Source of the DNA: Rutpela maculata | Lineage: Eukaryota > Arthropoda > Insecta > Coleoptera > Cerambycidae | DNA: 64,000 nucleotides | Direction of reading: 5' to 3' | Assembly: GCA_936432065.2 (NCBI GenBank) | Contig: OW386291.2 | Span: forward strand, 101,807,823 to 101,871,822 | In this document: one piece after another, positions 1-10,545 of the stretch | Layout: every line of letters begins with the position of its first letter | Position numbering within the stretch: position 1 is the first letter of the stretch | Position numbers and translations under genes: made by a program | The notes under the pieces: model-generated | Databases searched by the model: none | What the model was told of the DNA's origin: nothing | The model's input: only the letters and a program-made list of their open reading frames with translations

Positions 1-1620
1 TGGCGCACTATCTATCATACCTTGTATTCTTTGTATCATGCTTCGTCACCAGATCACGGTTATGCGTTACCTGCGGCAACAGCACGTAAGTGAAAGAGTC
101 TACTGTTAACAATATTTTCTCTCATCTTCTCTCATCATATAAAGCGAAAGCAACATGGGCATAGGCATCTTACAGTGCGCACCAACGAGGTCGTCCGCAC
201 CCCAACTTTACATTGACATTACCAAGAAATTGACCCTGTAGGACGCATATATTCTAACCACAAGTTATATTGTTTAGCCAAGGTGGGTCTGGACTTAATT
301 TTAATCTATCAAGAATAAATAAAAAATCACTAGGAGAAATAATCAGTAATCACCCAGGTAAGCAACTACTACATAAAGGCGAGTAGCTTCACAATTTTTT
401 GATATAATATAGTTATTAGTTATTTTTTGATCTAACATAAGTCGCTACTCCTTTGCGCTGTAGGTACAATTGTAACTAATAAGTCGCAAAATTTGCATTT
501 TTCTATAGCAGTTGACGGAAAGAGTCAACTTTGAGCATTATTTTTGAAGTGATGAATTTTTATTTTCTTTTTAAATATATATCCTGCAGATTAAAAAAAC
601 ATAACGGAACGAAAATTTAAAATTGTTGATTTTATGTTTAGTGAGGCAGTTTTTGCTAGCTTATCGACACCTCTCCTTTTTTGAATTATGTATGTTACCA
701 TTTCCTCAGAGGGAAAGAATTTAATGCGAATCTGTAATTAAGATAAATATTGAGTCCGGTATACACGCCGAACATGATTATTTTTGTTGAAATATAGTTT
801 TATAGCACTATATTCACTAAAATTCCAATTCTATGCACTAAAAGGGCAAGTAAACTGTCACGGCTTTATGGCTAAACTTACTATCCATCGATATATCTGA
901 CCAAGCAGAGGATAGAACGAAAAAATTATGATATATAGTATGTTTTGTTTGTGTTTTTACTTTGAAAGTTATAAATGTTTCAAATCGGCATTATCTTTTA
1001 AGAATGACGATGACCTAACGAGAAATGAGAAAATGTATAGTGATAACCATTTAACACATTCGCGGACAGTAACTGCTATAGCAGTAAATTTCAGATGATG
1101 TTATGGGACACTACTGCTATAGCAGTGCATATTTGAAAGACCAGAAAACACACTACTGTTGTGGCAGTACATTTTTAGGTAAGAATAAGTGAAGTTGCCT
1201 ATTTACTGTCCCACAGCAGCATTATACAATTTTGGGCACTGTCCTCTTAGGTCTTGTAAATGCCTCATTGGTAACAAGTCATTTTCGAACTACGTGGGTA
1301 TTCGCAGGACAGCTACTGCATATGCAGTAATATTGCCATTGTGATCTATACAAGTGTAGCGGGTAGTGTTCCCTCGTTTGTAATCACTTTATTTTTTATG
1401 CTTATAATTTATTCAAATTTGCTAAGCTAACGTAGTTGAGATAGTATGGAGTTTTTGTAAACTAATGCTAATAAAACTGTATTGAATAACTTGAAATATT
1501 GTACATTATTTATATTTAGCCAGGACCGTTCCCAGATGTTTGTGCAAAATGATGTGAACAAACTTTCATAAAAATCGCACCAGTACTTACTTCAAAAGTG
1601 TGTTTTTGAGTTCCTCCGCA
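1..1620. other. AT-rich stretch without a recognisable gene
   Basis: No reading frame with recognisable protein motifs was seen on either strand. The sequence is AT-rich with many stops. The only structured part is the palindrome cluster at 1072-1328, listed separately. It could be intergenic or intronic. Confidence 0.6.
1072..1328. repeat. Spaced cluster of a 14-bp perfect palindrome
   Basis: ACTGCTATAGCAGT occurs exactly at 1072-1085 and 1113-1126. A degenerate copy, ACTGTTGTGGCAGT, lies at 1155-1168, and a variant palindrome, ACTGCATATGCAGT, at 1315-1328. The first three start 41 and 42 bp apart, about four helical turns. The flanks share short words such as 'ctactg' and 'gcat', so a decayed tandem repeat is one reading. 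A cluster of dimeric protein-binding sites is another. No function is assigned. Confidence 0.6.
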
Positions 1621-1624
1621 ATTC

Positions 1625-1745
1625 ATCTTAATCTGAAATACTACGTAGGACGGGCGGCTCAGTTACTTTGCATTCATTCGACTGAATCATTTTGATATAA
1701 TCCGTTGCATCAAAGTTAAGCTTCGGAAGTATAAACTGTCTCACT
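1625..1745 (-). repeat. Inverted partial copy of the neighbouring gene-family member
   Basis: Read on the minus strand, this stretch matches 2290-2412 with only scattered differences. It encodes the same peptide core, with words such as NFDATDY and ECKVTEPP. The frame through this core is open here, whereas the plus-strand copy has lost two bases between the codons for TDY and MIQ. It is therefore a second, inverted copy of a coding segment and not a simple noncoding terminal repeat. Confidence 0.7.
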
Positions 1746-1766
1746 TAACTTAATAATAGGAAGTTG

Positions 1767-2640
1767 TTCAATGAACAACTTCCTATTATTGATTTTCAAG
1801 CAATTGCAACAATTCCTGAACTTGATAATTTCAATGTGGATAATCTAAGCTCAGATCAAAAATATTTATTACAAATATGTAATGCAATTAATTCTGGTTC
1901 TTGCTCAGAAGATCTTTCGCATAGAGATCCTGGATAATTCTCACACAGTAGATGGGTAACAGCTACCAACAGAATTTTGCGTCTTTACGTTGCTACAGAG
2001 AACCCTTCTGCGAAACATAAAATTCTCGCAGAATTCGTAGTGAAAGTGCCAGGGTATGGTTTTAAATTAAAAGTCCTCTTGCACAAACGGAGCAGTACAT
2101 CTATGGAAAATGATTCACTATTCCAGATATCTTCCAAAAGAGATCAGAGATATTATTGAAACAGTTATTCAGCGAAACGCGTTTTTTGCCCATCCTGAAA
2201 ATTAGAAGAAGACATGATTGCCGATGATCGTAAACATATAAAAGAGCTGGGACTGAGACGTGTTATTAAATTAAGAAAAGAAAGGACTGATTAAGTGAAA
2301 TAGTTTATAATTCCGAAACTTAACTTTGATGCAACGGATTACCGAAATGATTCAATGGAATGAATGCAAAGTAACTGAGCCGCCCATCCTACGTAGTATT
2401 TCAGATGAGGCTTTATACTTGTGTATTTTAGGGAATGCAAAAATTGATACACCGGAATTTGCTTGCCATACACAGGGTGTGGAAAGATGTGATAAGATTG
2501 TTACGGAAGCTGCTGCTTCAGTTTTTGGAACCGAAAATCGAGATGGTTTCATTAGAAGCAGATAGCACTCTAGAGCAATAATGCCCAAGTTTGAGCACAA
2601 AGCAAACAAATATTCTCTAAAGGTGTCCCAAAGGTAAGGG
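1767..2640 (+). pseudogene. Broken member of a multicopy insect/cnidarian protein family of unknown function
   Basis: From 1767 one frame runs for about 90 codons with a single in-frame TAA just before the words SHSRWVTATNRILRLYV and AEFVVKV. It then shifts near 2046 and continues through HLWKMI, SRYLPKEIRDII and VIQRNAFFAHPEN. After further stops come DDRKHIKELGLRR, a two-base deletion near 2342, ECKVTEPP, and finally CHTQGVERCDKIVTEAAASV followed by RDGFIR. From memory, these word orders belong to a large unnamed protein family that is heavily multiplied in aphids, beetles and Hydra and behaves like mobile-element cargo. I do not know its activity and assign none. There are at least two premature stops and two frameshifts, so this copy is dead. 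The segment 2290-2412 is also present inverted at 1625-1745, making a foldback around the middle of the gene. Confidence 0.65.
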
Positions 2641-3393
2641 AGGTTGAGAGGGCACGGGTGGAGCTCGAGGGGCAGCCATTTCCTCGTGGTGGGCCCTGGA
2701 TTGCCTTGAAAAACTTCAATGTAAACCAAAAGCTGCGCAGTTACTAATTCAATCGTTAAACATATTTAGACAACTTTTTTAAATTTCAACAGCAAATGAT
2801 TTGATTTTTTCGAAACTTAAGTAATATTTGGAAACACATTGTTAAGGACCCAATATATTTTTGAATATTAAATATCGATTTTGAAAAGAAAAAAAAAATT
2901 AAATTTTTAAGTGCTCTGTGGAACCTCAAGACTTAATTTAATTTTTGTGAAATTTTGCAGTAATAATACTAAGCATCAAATGCAAGTTTTCCGCACTATT
3001 AATTTTCGATTTGAACAATTTCTATTTTTTCGGCCCGCCCTAATATAGAGCCTTGTCGTCTGATCATTTATTGTAAATTCATAATTTGTTGTCTAGTAAT
3101 GCGTTTTTCAGCAAATCCTTGTTCGGGATCTATAGATGATGCTAGAAGTCTGGATTGATGAATATAAGGTATTATTTTACTTTGTGTAATATTCGTGCCA
3201 TCACTCTATAATCATCACAGACATGTCATTCCTTTTTTATGTGGTGGTACGAACATGTTAGAAATCTTAATAAGAAACCTATTGGTTAATTATTTTAAAA
3301 ACTGTTATGATTCTCGATTTGGTATCCAAATCTACGCAAGATGCACTAACGTATCTTACATTTAAGCCATACAAGGCATGCCATTGAGGTAAA
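2641..3393. other. No gene seen
   Basis: AT-rich with an A run near 2887-2898. No recognisable protein motif or inverted repeat was found. It may contain degraded 5' sequence of the LINE scrap that follows. Confidence 0.5.
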
Positions 3394-3507
3394 ACTGCAC
3401 TTTGTATCTTCTTAGATCTTGCTGAAGTATTTTACATTGTGGGGCATGATATGCTGTTGCATACCCTTCAAGACCTGGGAGTTTGTGAAAACAGCTTGCA
3501 TCCTTAA
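3394..3507 (+). pseudogene. LINE reverse transcriptase scrap
   Basis: A 38-codon open stretch reads CIFLDLAEVFYIVGHDMLL followed by HTLQDLGV. This matches the RT block usually written LDLxKAFDxVDHxLLL in jockey/CR1-type non-LTR retrotransposons. The usual catalytic-block F-D pair is altered to F-Y and the frame ends in a stop just afterwards. A little more degraded RT-like coding may continue to about 3600. No YxDD block follows, so this is a short dead fragment. Confidence 0.6.
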
Positions 3508-3600
3508 AAAATTATTGCGATCTTCTTACGACTGCAATTATTTACAGATGTCTTGTAGACAAAAATTTGTATCTCTTCGACAAAGAGTCTAAATTCTTCG

Positions 3601-4975
3601 CTCTAATCCGTTACACTTTTCTGATTCCTAAAATTTTCAAGTTTCTCTTGATTTTTATTTCAGTTAGAGATTAGGCTGTTGTTATTCAGAATTATTTCGC
3701 AGTCATGCGTGCGTTATGCTTTTGTTCCCATTGCCGATTGTATCTCATTCCCACAAGTCATTAAGGCATTCATCATTTTGTGAGGCTTCACATTTATTAT
3801 CACAATTGTGTGATTATTAAATACTTATTAAAAAATTAGATAATAACACTTCTCCGACGCGCGGTTGGGGGTGGTTTGAAGGAGTAAATAAAAAAAATTG
3901 GAAATTTTGGCGAATGTTTCATGCTGCATAGAATTGCCTGCGCCATGTTGTTTTTGAAAAGAAAAATCCAAATGGAACAATTTCTGCCAAGTTTGGTCAA
4001 CGACTCGCTAATTTTTTTTGCACTATTTTAACTTCCCGCGTTTGTGCGCCACAGGCCTGAGGTGTCTTCAAATTACTTTTTCATTATGTAAAATACGTAT
4101 AGTAAGTGCTACAGAGCATTTTGATCGAGAGTTCGTTAAAAAAATTTGCCCTCTGCGGCCTCTGCATTACCTCATGACCCTCTACCCGGAGGGCTAAGGG
4201 CCTAATAAATTAATGCCAGTTCTTAGACTATAAAGGAAGTTGTTTATTTAATTTTCTATGTCTACCCTTAAATTTAACAGATATTAAAACAGGCTGTTCT
4301 AGAATTATTTAAATTTTGGCGTTAGGGTCCCAAAAAGGTCTCGAAAGGAAATCTCGACACGGAATTTTTATTGAAAGTAGATCATATTTTAATACAAAAG
4401 TTGTATTCGTTAGATGCATGATTTTGGGCCTCAACTACTACTATTAATGGTCGGTTCGACATTGATCCTTATGGAGATTATCGTATCACACTGTCAATGA
4501 TCCGAGGATTGATTGAAAGAAGTAGCTCATTGGTTCCAGAAAAGCTTACTGTTGTAGATTTAAATTATTCGGTAATGCCTGTTACTTTGATGTTTGATTT
4601 TCTAAGCCTTTTCTCTGACAGATTTAGCTCGCTTGGGAATTGTTCGAATTTCGAATTAGAATATTTCCCGTTAACCCCATTGACGCCACTGTATCGACGA
4701 TCATCGCAGTGCCTCCGGTAATGTGCAGTAGATAACTTTGCCAATATTGAGTTAACATTGCGTATTCTCAATTACTTCCATATTCAAATCAAAGTAAACT
4801 TTATACAAGGGAGCGATACCAGCCTCGTTTTGGGTTTCAATCGATATTGCTTATGAAAATTTAATATGTCAGAGTTTTAATTATTCATTAAACTCTTCCT
4901 CTGTAGCCTGAGTTTTCATGAACAACTATTATTTTATTAATATTTACAATGAACATAACATAACATCAATGGGAG
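3601..4975. other. No gene seen
   Basis: Two short open frames overlap on opposite strands near 4497-4771. Neither shows recognisable motifs, and the overlap is what random open sequence gives. No long inverted repeat was noticed. Confidence 0.5.
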
Positions 4976-7300
4976 TTTTTTTTATAATAATAATAATAAA
5001 ATAATAATTTTATTAGTCGAAAAGAAATTACACCGTGGTGCGTTGACATGTCAAATAGAAAAATATATACTAATACAAATAAAAAGACTAACAAATAATA
5101 GGATAGAGTTCTAATATAGTCAAAGACTTAGATAGTACAAAACAAATAAATATAAATATATACATACATAATCACAAGTATATAACAAACATTGAATGTG
5201 GCCAGAATATAGTCAGCACTATAACATATACATATTACATATAAACATGAATTTACAAATAATTAAAATTTGATAGATCATAATAAGCATTGGCCAAAAG
5301 GTGCAGTTTTAATTTTGTTTTTAATTTTCTGATGGGCAATTCCTTAATACTATTTGGAAGTGAATTAAATAAATCAATTCCAAAGTTGATTCTCTTTGTA
5401 AAAGCCAATCTCTGGCGTGGTGTCTGTATTTAATCCCTATTGCGAATGTTGTATTCGTGAGTTTCACCATTCTTGCTATATTCGCTCAGACGTACCTTTA
5501 TGTGAATTAAGTGACAGTAGATTATTTCTGATGGTAAAGTCATTATATTAAATTTAATGAACCATGGTTTACAACTCTCAAGTTGATTCACACCCGCTAA
5601 AGTTCCTATGGCTCTTTTTTGCACAACGAAAACATCTGAAATTCGATTCAAACCATATACCATAGCACTGTGGAATAGTGCATGATATGCAATAAATGCA
5701 GCGTCTAGGTTTGCTTTGTTTTTAATCTGTCTAATTGCATATATCTTCTTAGACAATTTTGCAGTTAAATTATTGATATGTGAATGCCCATTCAATTTAC
5801 CATCCAAGGTCAGGCCTAGAAATTTCACGGTCTCCGGGGTATTATTCTTCGTAGATAAAAGTAGTGTGTTTGTTTTATTTGTATTTAAGCATAACTTGTT
5901 TGCATTGAACGAGTCAGATGCTCTAATTATAATATTATTTGTAATGTCAGTAACATTACTGCCAGTATCTTTTAACTGTCTCGCAAAAGTAGTATCGTCC
6001 GCAAAAAGGACAGTAAAAATTGACATAACGTCAATTAAATCATTTATATATGTTAAAAATAATAGCGGTCCCAATACACTACCTTGCGGAACACCGTGTT
6101 ATACTGGCAGCAAGTTACTGAGTTTGTCCTTACAATACACACACTGGTATCTATCCGATAAGTAAGATTTAATAAGATTAAATGCTACACCTTCAAAACC
6201 ATTAAATTCTAGCTTATTAAGTAAAATCTCTTTGGAAACCCAATCAAATGCTTTACTCAAATCTAGAAAAAGCGTCAGCGTGGAGTTTCCATTTTCAAAG
6301 CCCTCACTAATAAAATCGACTAGTTCCAGCACTGCCATTGACGTATTTTTACCCTTCCTGAACCCAAATTGCCTGTAAACATATTGCAAGATTCCAAATA
6401 ACTGATTATTCTTATAGCTATAATTTTTTCATAAATTTTAGCTAAAATAGGAAGTAGTGCTGTGCTATTGGCCTATAATTGGATAAATACTCAGGATCTC
6501 CTGATTTTAACAAGGGAATAATTTTTGCTATTTTTAACTTGTTTGGAAATATACCTGTTTCAAGCATAAGGTTAATAATATGGGTCAGTGGAGCAGACAA
6601 AGATACTAAGTTGTCTTCGTATATATCAATTGAGTGATTGTACAGGTCAGTAGCTTTAAAATTTTTTAGAGACCTTAACACACTTTGTATTTCTAATTCC
6701 TCAGTGGGATAAAGAAAAATTGGCAAGTCACTTGTTTTTCTATTATTGTGTAAGTATTCCATGTATGTTGAATTTGATTTAGGTGGGTACTTGACTTATT
6801 AGTTTGACTGCTGTTTGGGTAAAAAAGATACTGAATCCATCAGGAGATATTGATAATGCTTCCTTTTTATTATTGTTTTTACCGGTACTTTTGTTGATAA
6901 TATTCCAAATAGTTTTTTGTTTGTTATCTGAATCTAATATTTCCTTATTTACTTGGTCTTAATAAGTTGTTCATATTCATATTTTTGTTTGTTTTATTTC
7001 TGCTCTTATTTTTTCACAATTGGGAAAAAGTTTTTTTTATATTACTGAGGCAATTAATGTCTTCTTTGTTTGATATTACTTCTGGATTTGAAAAAACTGC
7101 ATTTTTAGTGGAATTTGATTTGATTTTAATGGAAATTTGAGGGAAGGATAAAACATGATAATGATTTATTATATTATAAAAGATATCAATAGCTTTATCT
7201 CGTGTACTTTGATCACGTAGTTCTGTTCAGTCTTCAGAAATTAAATGTGAAAGCAATTGTTAGTAATAGTTGTGTTACGGTCAAACCAATGTTTTTCAAA
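4976..7300 (-). pseudogene. Jockey/CR1-like LINE, RT region, frame-broken
   Basis: On the minus strand the RT domain is read in three blocks. 6762-6442 carries KIAKIIPLLKSGD and LSNYRPI. 6389-6099 carries FGFRKGKNTS and FLDLSKAFDWV. 6074-5430 carries the GVPQGSVLGPLLF block (beginning just upstream, near 6095), FADDTTFA as the catalytic YxDD equivalent, and a thumb-like KFLGLTLDGKL. Small indels separate the blocks, so no single frame survives. Sequence from 6763 to about 7300 has linker-like residues upstream of RT, but no endonuclease domain is identifiable, so the copy is probably 5' truncated. The 3' side (5430-5000) is untranslated and ends at an ATT/AAT-repeat tail at 4986-5012, as expected for target-primed insertion. 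Order of blocks and the FADD motif fit non-LTR retrotransposons; the clade is inferred. Confidence 0.85.
4986..5012. repeat. (AAT)n tail of the antisense LINE
   Basis: A run of AAT/ATA triplets lies immediately 3' of the minus-strand LINE untranslated region. Simple-repeat tails are typical of CR1/jockey-like elements and mark the element's end. Confidence 0.7.
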
Positions 7301-7967
7301 TCAAATCAATAATATAACTTAATTTTATGTTGATATTTACAAACGAACTCTTTAGGTATTAAGCAATGTAAGATGCTTGGACTGGATATTTTTCGCATTG
7401 TGCTTTGTCAAAATGGTAAGGGAGAAAAGTATACGTTGATTTAAAGTTTTATTTCTGAGATGGAAACAGTGACCACAAGTATGCGGAGAGAGTAGTGAAT
7501 ATTGTATCAGTATGGTTCTAAAAATGAGACTTATTTTTAGTTCCTTGAGGTGAACCAGAAAAATTGTCATGAAGTTTTTAAACAAACAGACCCATTTAAA
7601 TTATATTTTCGGACTTGGACAATATTTTAAACAAAATTTCAATATTTTTGATGAAATTCTGAATATTGAGTTTTTGGACAATTCTGAACAACTGTCATTA
7701 ATGAAATTTTCCGATGAAAAATGCCTAGCACCGGAAAATCGGAAACGGGGGTGGATTTTTTGGTTTAGTGGTAATGGTTGGAGGGTAGGTCGAAAAATAT
7801 TGCCACCATCGTGTTCCCCGCCCTCAAAAACGGGGGGTACATGTCTTGCGGTCCAGTCGCAGAACTTTTGAGGTAAAAGCTTTACCTCAAGAGACTATTT
7901 GTTGAGTATTCGAGCATTAAACGATAAAAGAGATACGTGTATGGTAAAACTTAAATTATTATCGTAT
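7301..7967. other. No recognisable gene
   Basis: A 100-codon open frame at 7569-7871 on the plus strand and a 77-codon frame on the minus strand at 7352-7585 show no known motifs. The stretch adjoins the 5' side of the antisense LINE and may be its degraded upstream part. Confidence 0.4.
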
Positions 7968-8200
7968 GTAATATCACTAGTGCTTAAAATTTTATCGAAA
8001 ATTTTTTCGAAAGCGTGTTGCCTGGTAATATAAAGAGTGCAAATTGGCAGTTTATTATCTGATTAAATCCCGACCGCTTTAGCGGGAGGGATTTAATCTT
8101 TGATAATAAACTGCCAATTTGCACGAGTTATATTAACTAGGGGCGACTTAGCTTGAGAAAAAATCTTTAGATAAAATTTAAAGCACGAGTGGTATTTGTG
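7968..8200. mobile_element. Palindromic MITE-like hairpin element
   Basis: A near-perfect inner hairpin spans 8037-8124: GTGCAAATTGGCAGTTTATT pairs with its complement ending at 8124, and the arms run inward to a GC-rich centre near 8075. Weaker pairing continues outwards: a segment from about 7968 (cactagtgcttaaaatttta) pairs with one ending near 8197 (aaaatttaaagcacgagtg). No coding sequence is present. The form fits a foldback-type nonautonomous DNA element. No target duplication was recognised. Confidence 0.7.
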
Positions 8201-9270
8201 GAGAATATTTCACGAATAAATAATTCATTAAGTACATCTTCAATATTATGTTTTCTCATTAATTGCCTTCAGACGTTTTCTTGTCACTTTTTGGAGTTTA
8301 CTGACCTTTATTTTCAATTTCATCATTAATTTGATATACAGAAATATTTCCAAACCGACTCATATTGTCAAAACAGCAAATCTGAAACAAACGCAGTAGA
8401 AACAACGGAGATTCGCTATATTTTAAAATAATCTAGTGACATTTCCATGGCAACTAGTAAATAAAACGAGTTGAAACCTTAGATATTATAATATATAGAC
8501 TGGCTTAACACCTTTGAGGCGTTTCTGAGGTGCAATACGACGAGGAACGATAGAGAGAGCACTACTTTAGTACCGATGTCTCGCCCAAATAAAATGTACA
8601 CCCATGGTTCCGAGATTGACATAGAGAGCGCCATCTAGCGCTACAAGTTATATTCCATAATAAATAAATGTTCATCGACTCATATTTACGTATTTAATCC
8701 TTACTTTTAACTTACGAAGTTTATGAATTATGTTGAGGTTTGCTTTGTTAAGCAAAGAGAATTTTAAATACAACAAATTATAATGTTTGATGCACAGCTT
8801 TGATTCAACGAGTTACTTTTTGGTAGATTACCATATGTTGTGCTTGACTTGTTCCTGTATTATGAGCTATATTAAGTACAATCTTTGTGTGTAATTGTTA
8901 CCTGATTGAACACTAGGAAAACTGACATAGTTACAGATAGGCAAAAGTTACAGCCTATATATTTCAGACAAGATTCGCTTTGGAATTGAGGTGTGTTTTT
9001 GTTTGCTACTACATAATACAATATTACAATTTACAAGGTAAGTACGTTAACAATTACTTAGTAATAAGCTAGAGAAGATATTTATAGATAAAACTTAAAA
9101 GCTCCACAAAAAACGTCAAAAAATTTTCGCATATTTGCCGCTGCAGCGACCTAAAAAATTAGAGCGATAAATTTTGCATGTTGGTCCTGTCAAAAGCCGA
9201 TCTAGCTTGAATTACCACTAATAATGACGTTTGATTGGTGCAATGTTTTGAAAAAACGGGCTCTCATTGG
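8201..9270. other. No gene seen
   Basis: No coding motifs. The short string gcgccatctagcg near 8630 is a word I have seen repeatedly in insect intergenic DNA. Nothing else is assigned. Confidence 0.5.
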
Positions 9271-9800
9271 CTATAGCGTTAATGAGTGAAATAATCGACT
9301 ATTAAGCCTATTTTTTTTATTTTTTTTATAACCTTCAAAGGGATATACAAGTAAGTGCACATTGGATGTAATTAAGTTTTTTAAATTTTTTGGCGAGAAA
9401 CACATTACTGTACATTTATCTGAGTTAAGTTTGAGATTATTGTTTTTTGAGCAGTCTGATAGCTTGTAGATCAGCATTCAGTTCCGTAAAGACAACGACA
9501 ATATCAGTTGAACAAAAAGAATAGGATAACTGCGTATCGTCCAAGTATTACAATACTTTTGAGTATTTAACATGACTGAGAATGTTGGCAGTGTAAATTA
9601 AAAATAGTATTGGGCCCAGTACGGAGTTCTGCGGAACACCTGATGTGATGAAAGACACATTTGAATTTATTTCCTCCAAAAGGACTACTTGATTACGGTT
9701 ATATAAATAAGATCTTTTTATGATGTCTGATTTATCTTCCAAACGTGTGGGCCTTATCCAGGTCCACATATTTAATGAAAATCGTCAGTTTGATAATCTT
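9271..9800 (-). pseudogene. LINE reverse transcriptase fragment
   Basis: On the minus strand, 9769-9548 reads RSYLYNRNQVV, then the GVPQNSVLGPILFLIY block of non-LTR RTs, with N in place of the usual G. A degraded LDDTQLSYSF (YxDD block) follows across 9547-9530, then NLKLNSDKCTVMCFSPKN at 9430-9390. The order matches RT blocks 4 to 6 of jockey-type elements. Flanking RT blocks and the endonuclease are absent, so only the palm region survives, with at least one frame break. It lies in the same orientation as the LINE at 4976-7300 but differs in sequence, so it is a separate insertion. Confidence 0.75.
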
Positions 9801-10540
9801 GTATTATATTTCCCATTATAATGGGAATTTCGAGGTTTGTAGACTGGAAGTTTTTCCATCGCTAAATATGACAAAATATCTCAGGTTGGTATTTGTCCAC
9901 TCAAACCAAACATTTCGATTTTTTATTAACATTGCCGTGGGACGCAATGATATTTGCACCATTTCCCGAAGCGAACACTTACTGATAATTCAGATAGGGC
10001 CGCATTCATGCTATAAATTCATGATTTTAAACTGATTTCCTCCAAATATTGAAGTATCAGTTTAAAGCCAGATTTACATTATGAACATTTTGGTGGTTAA
10101 TTTTATATGGCCGACAGTATACGTGTATATTTGTAATTTCGGTACGAGGAGATGTTGTGGTTGGTATTTGTACTTGTATTGTACTTATACTTTCTGAAGT
10201 TGTTTTCTACTAATAATTCTACAATGGTAAGAGTATCACTTATTTATCAATTTTTTGAAAATCGGAGGTACAAAAAACCAATGTAGGTATCATACGGCGT
10301 TATAAGCAAAATCGCATGCTCTGTAACGGTCAACTTTTTAAGTATTCGTAAATTTATATTAAAATCCGTTAAATTACAATATGTTATACCTTCATCACAA
10401 AAATTACCTAATTTGTTATTTTTATCAAACATATTTAACGCCGGCCCTGTTTGACGGTTTGTTGTTTACGATTTGGCAATCTAGCATAGCATGGAAATGA
10501 GCGGGTAAAGTAGCCGCATGAAAACTATTCCTCCAATGGC
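9801..10540. other. No gene seen
   Basis: Short open frames at 9745-10035 and 10247-10432 lack recognisable motifs. No repeats were noticed. Confidence 0.45.
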
Positions 10541-10545
10541 AAGTA

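Noticed and set aside
1977..2159. Independent 60-codon gene
   Set aside because: It is one segment of the longer broken gene-family member running from 1767 to about 2640.
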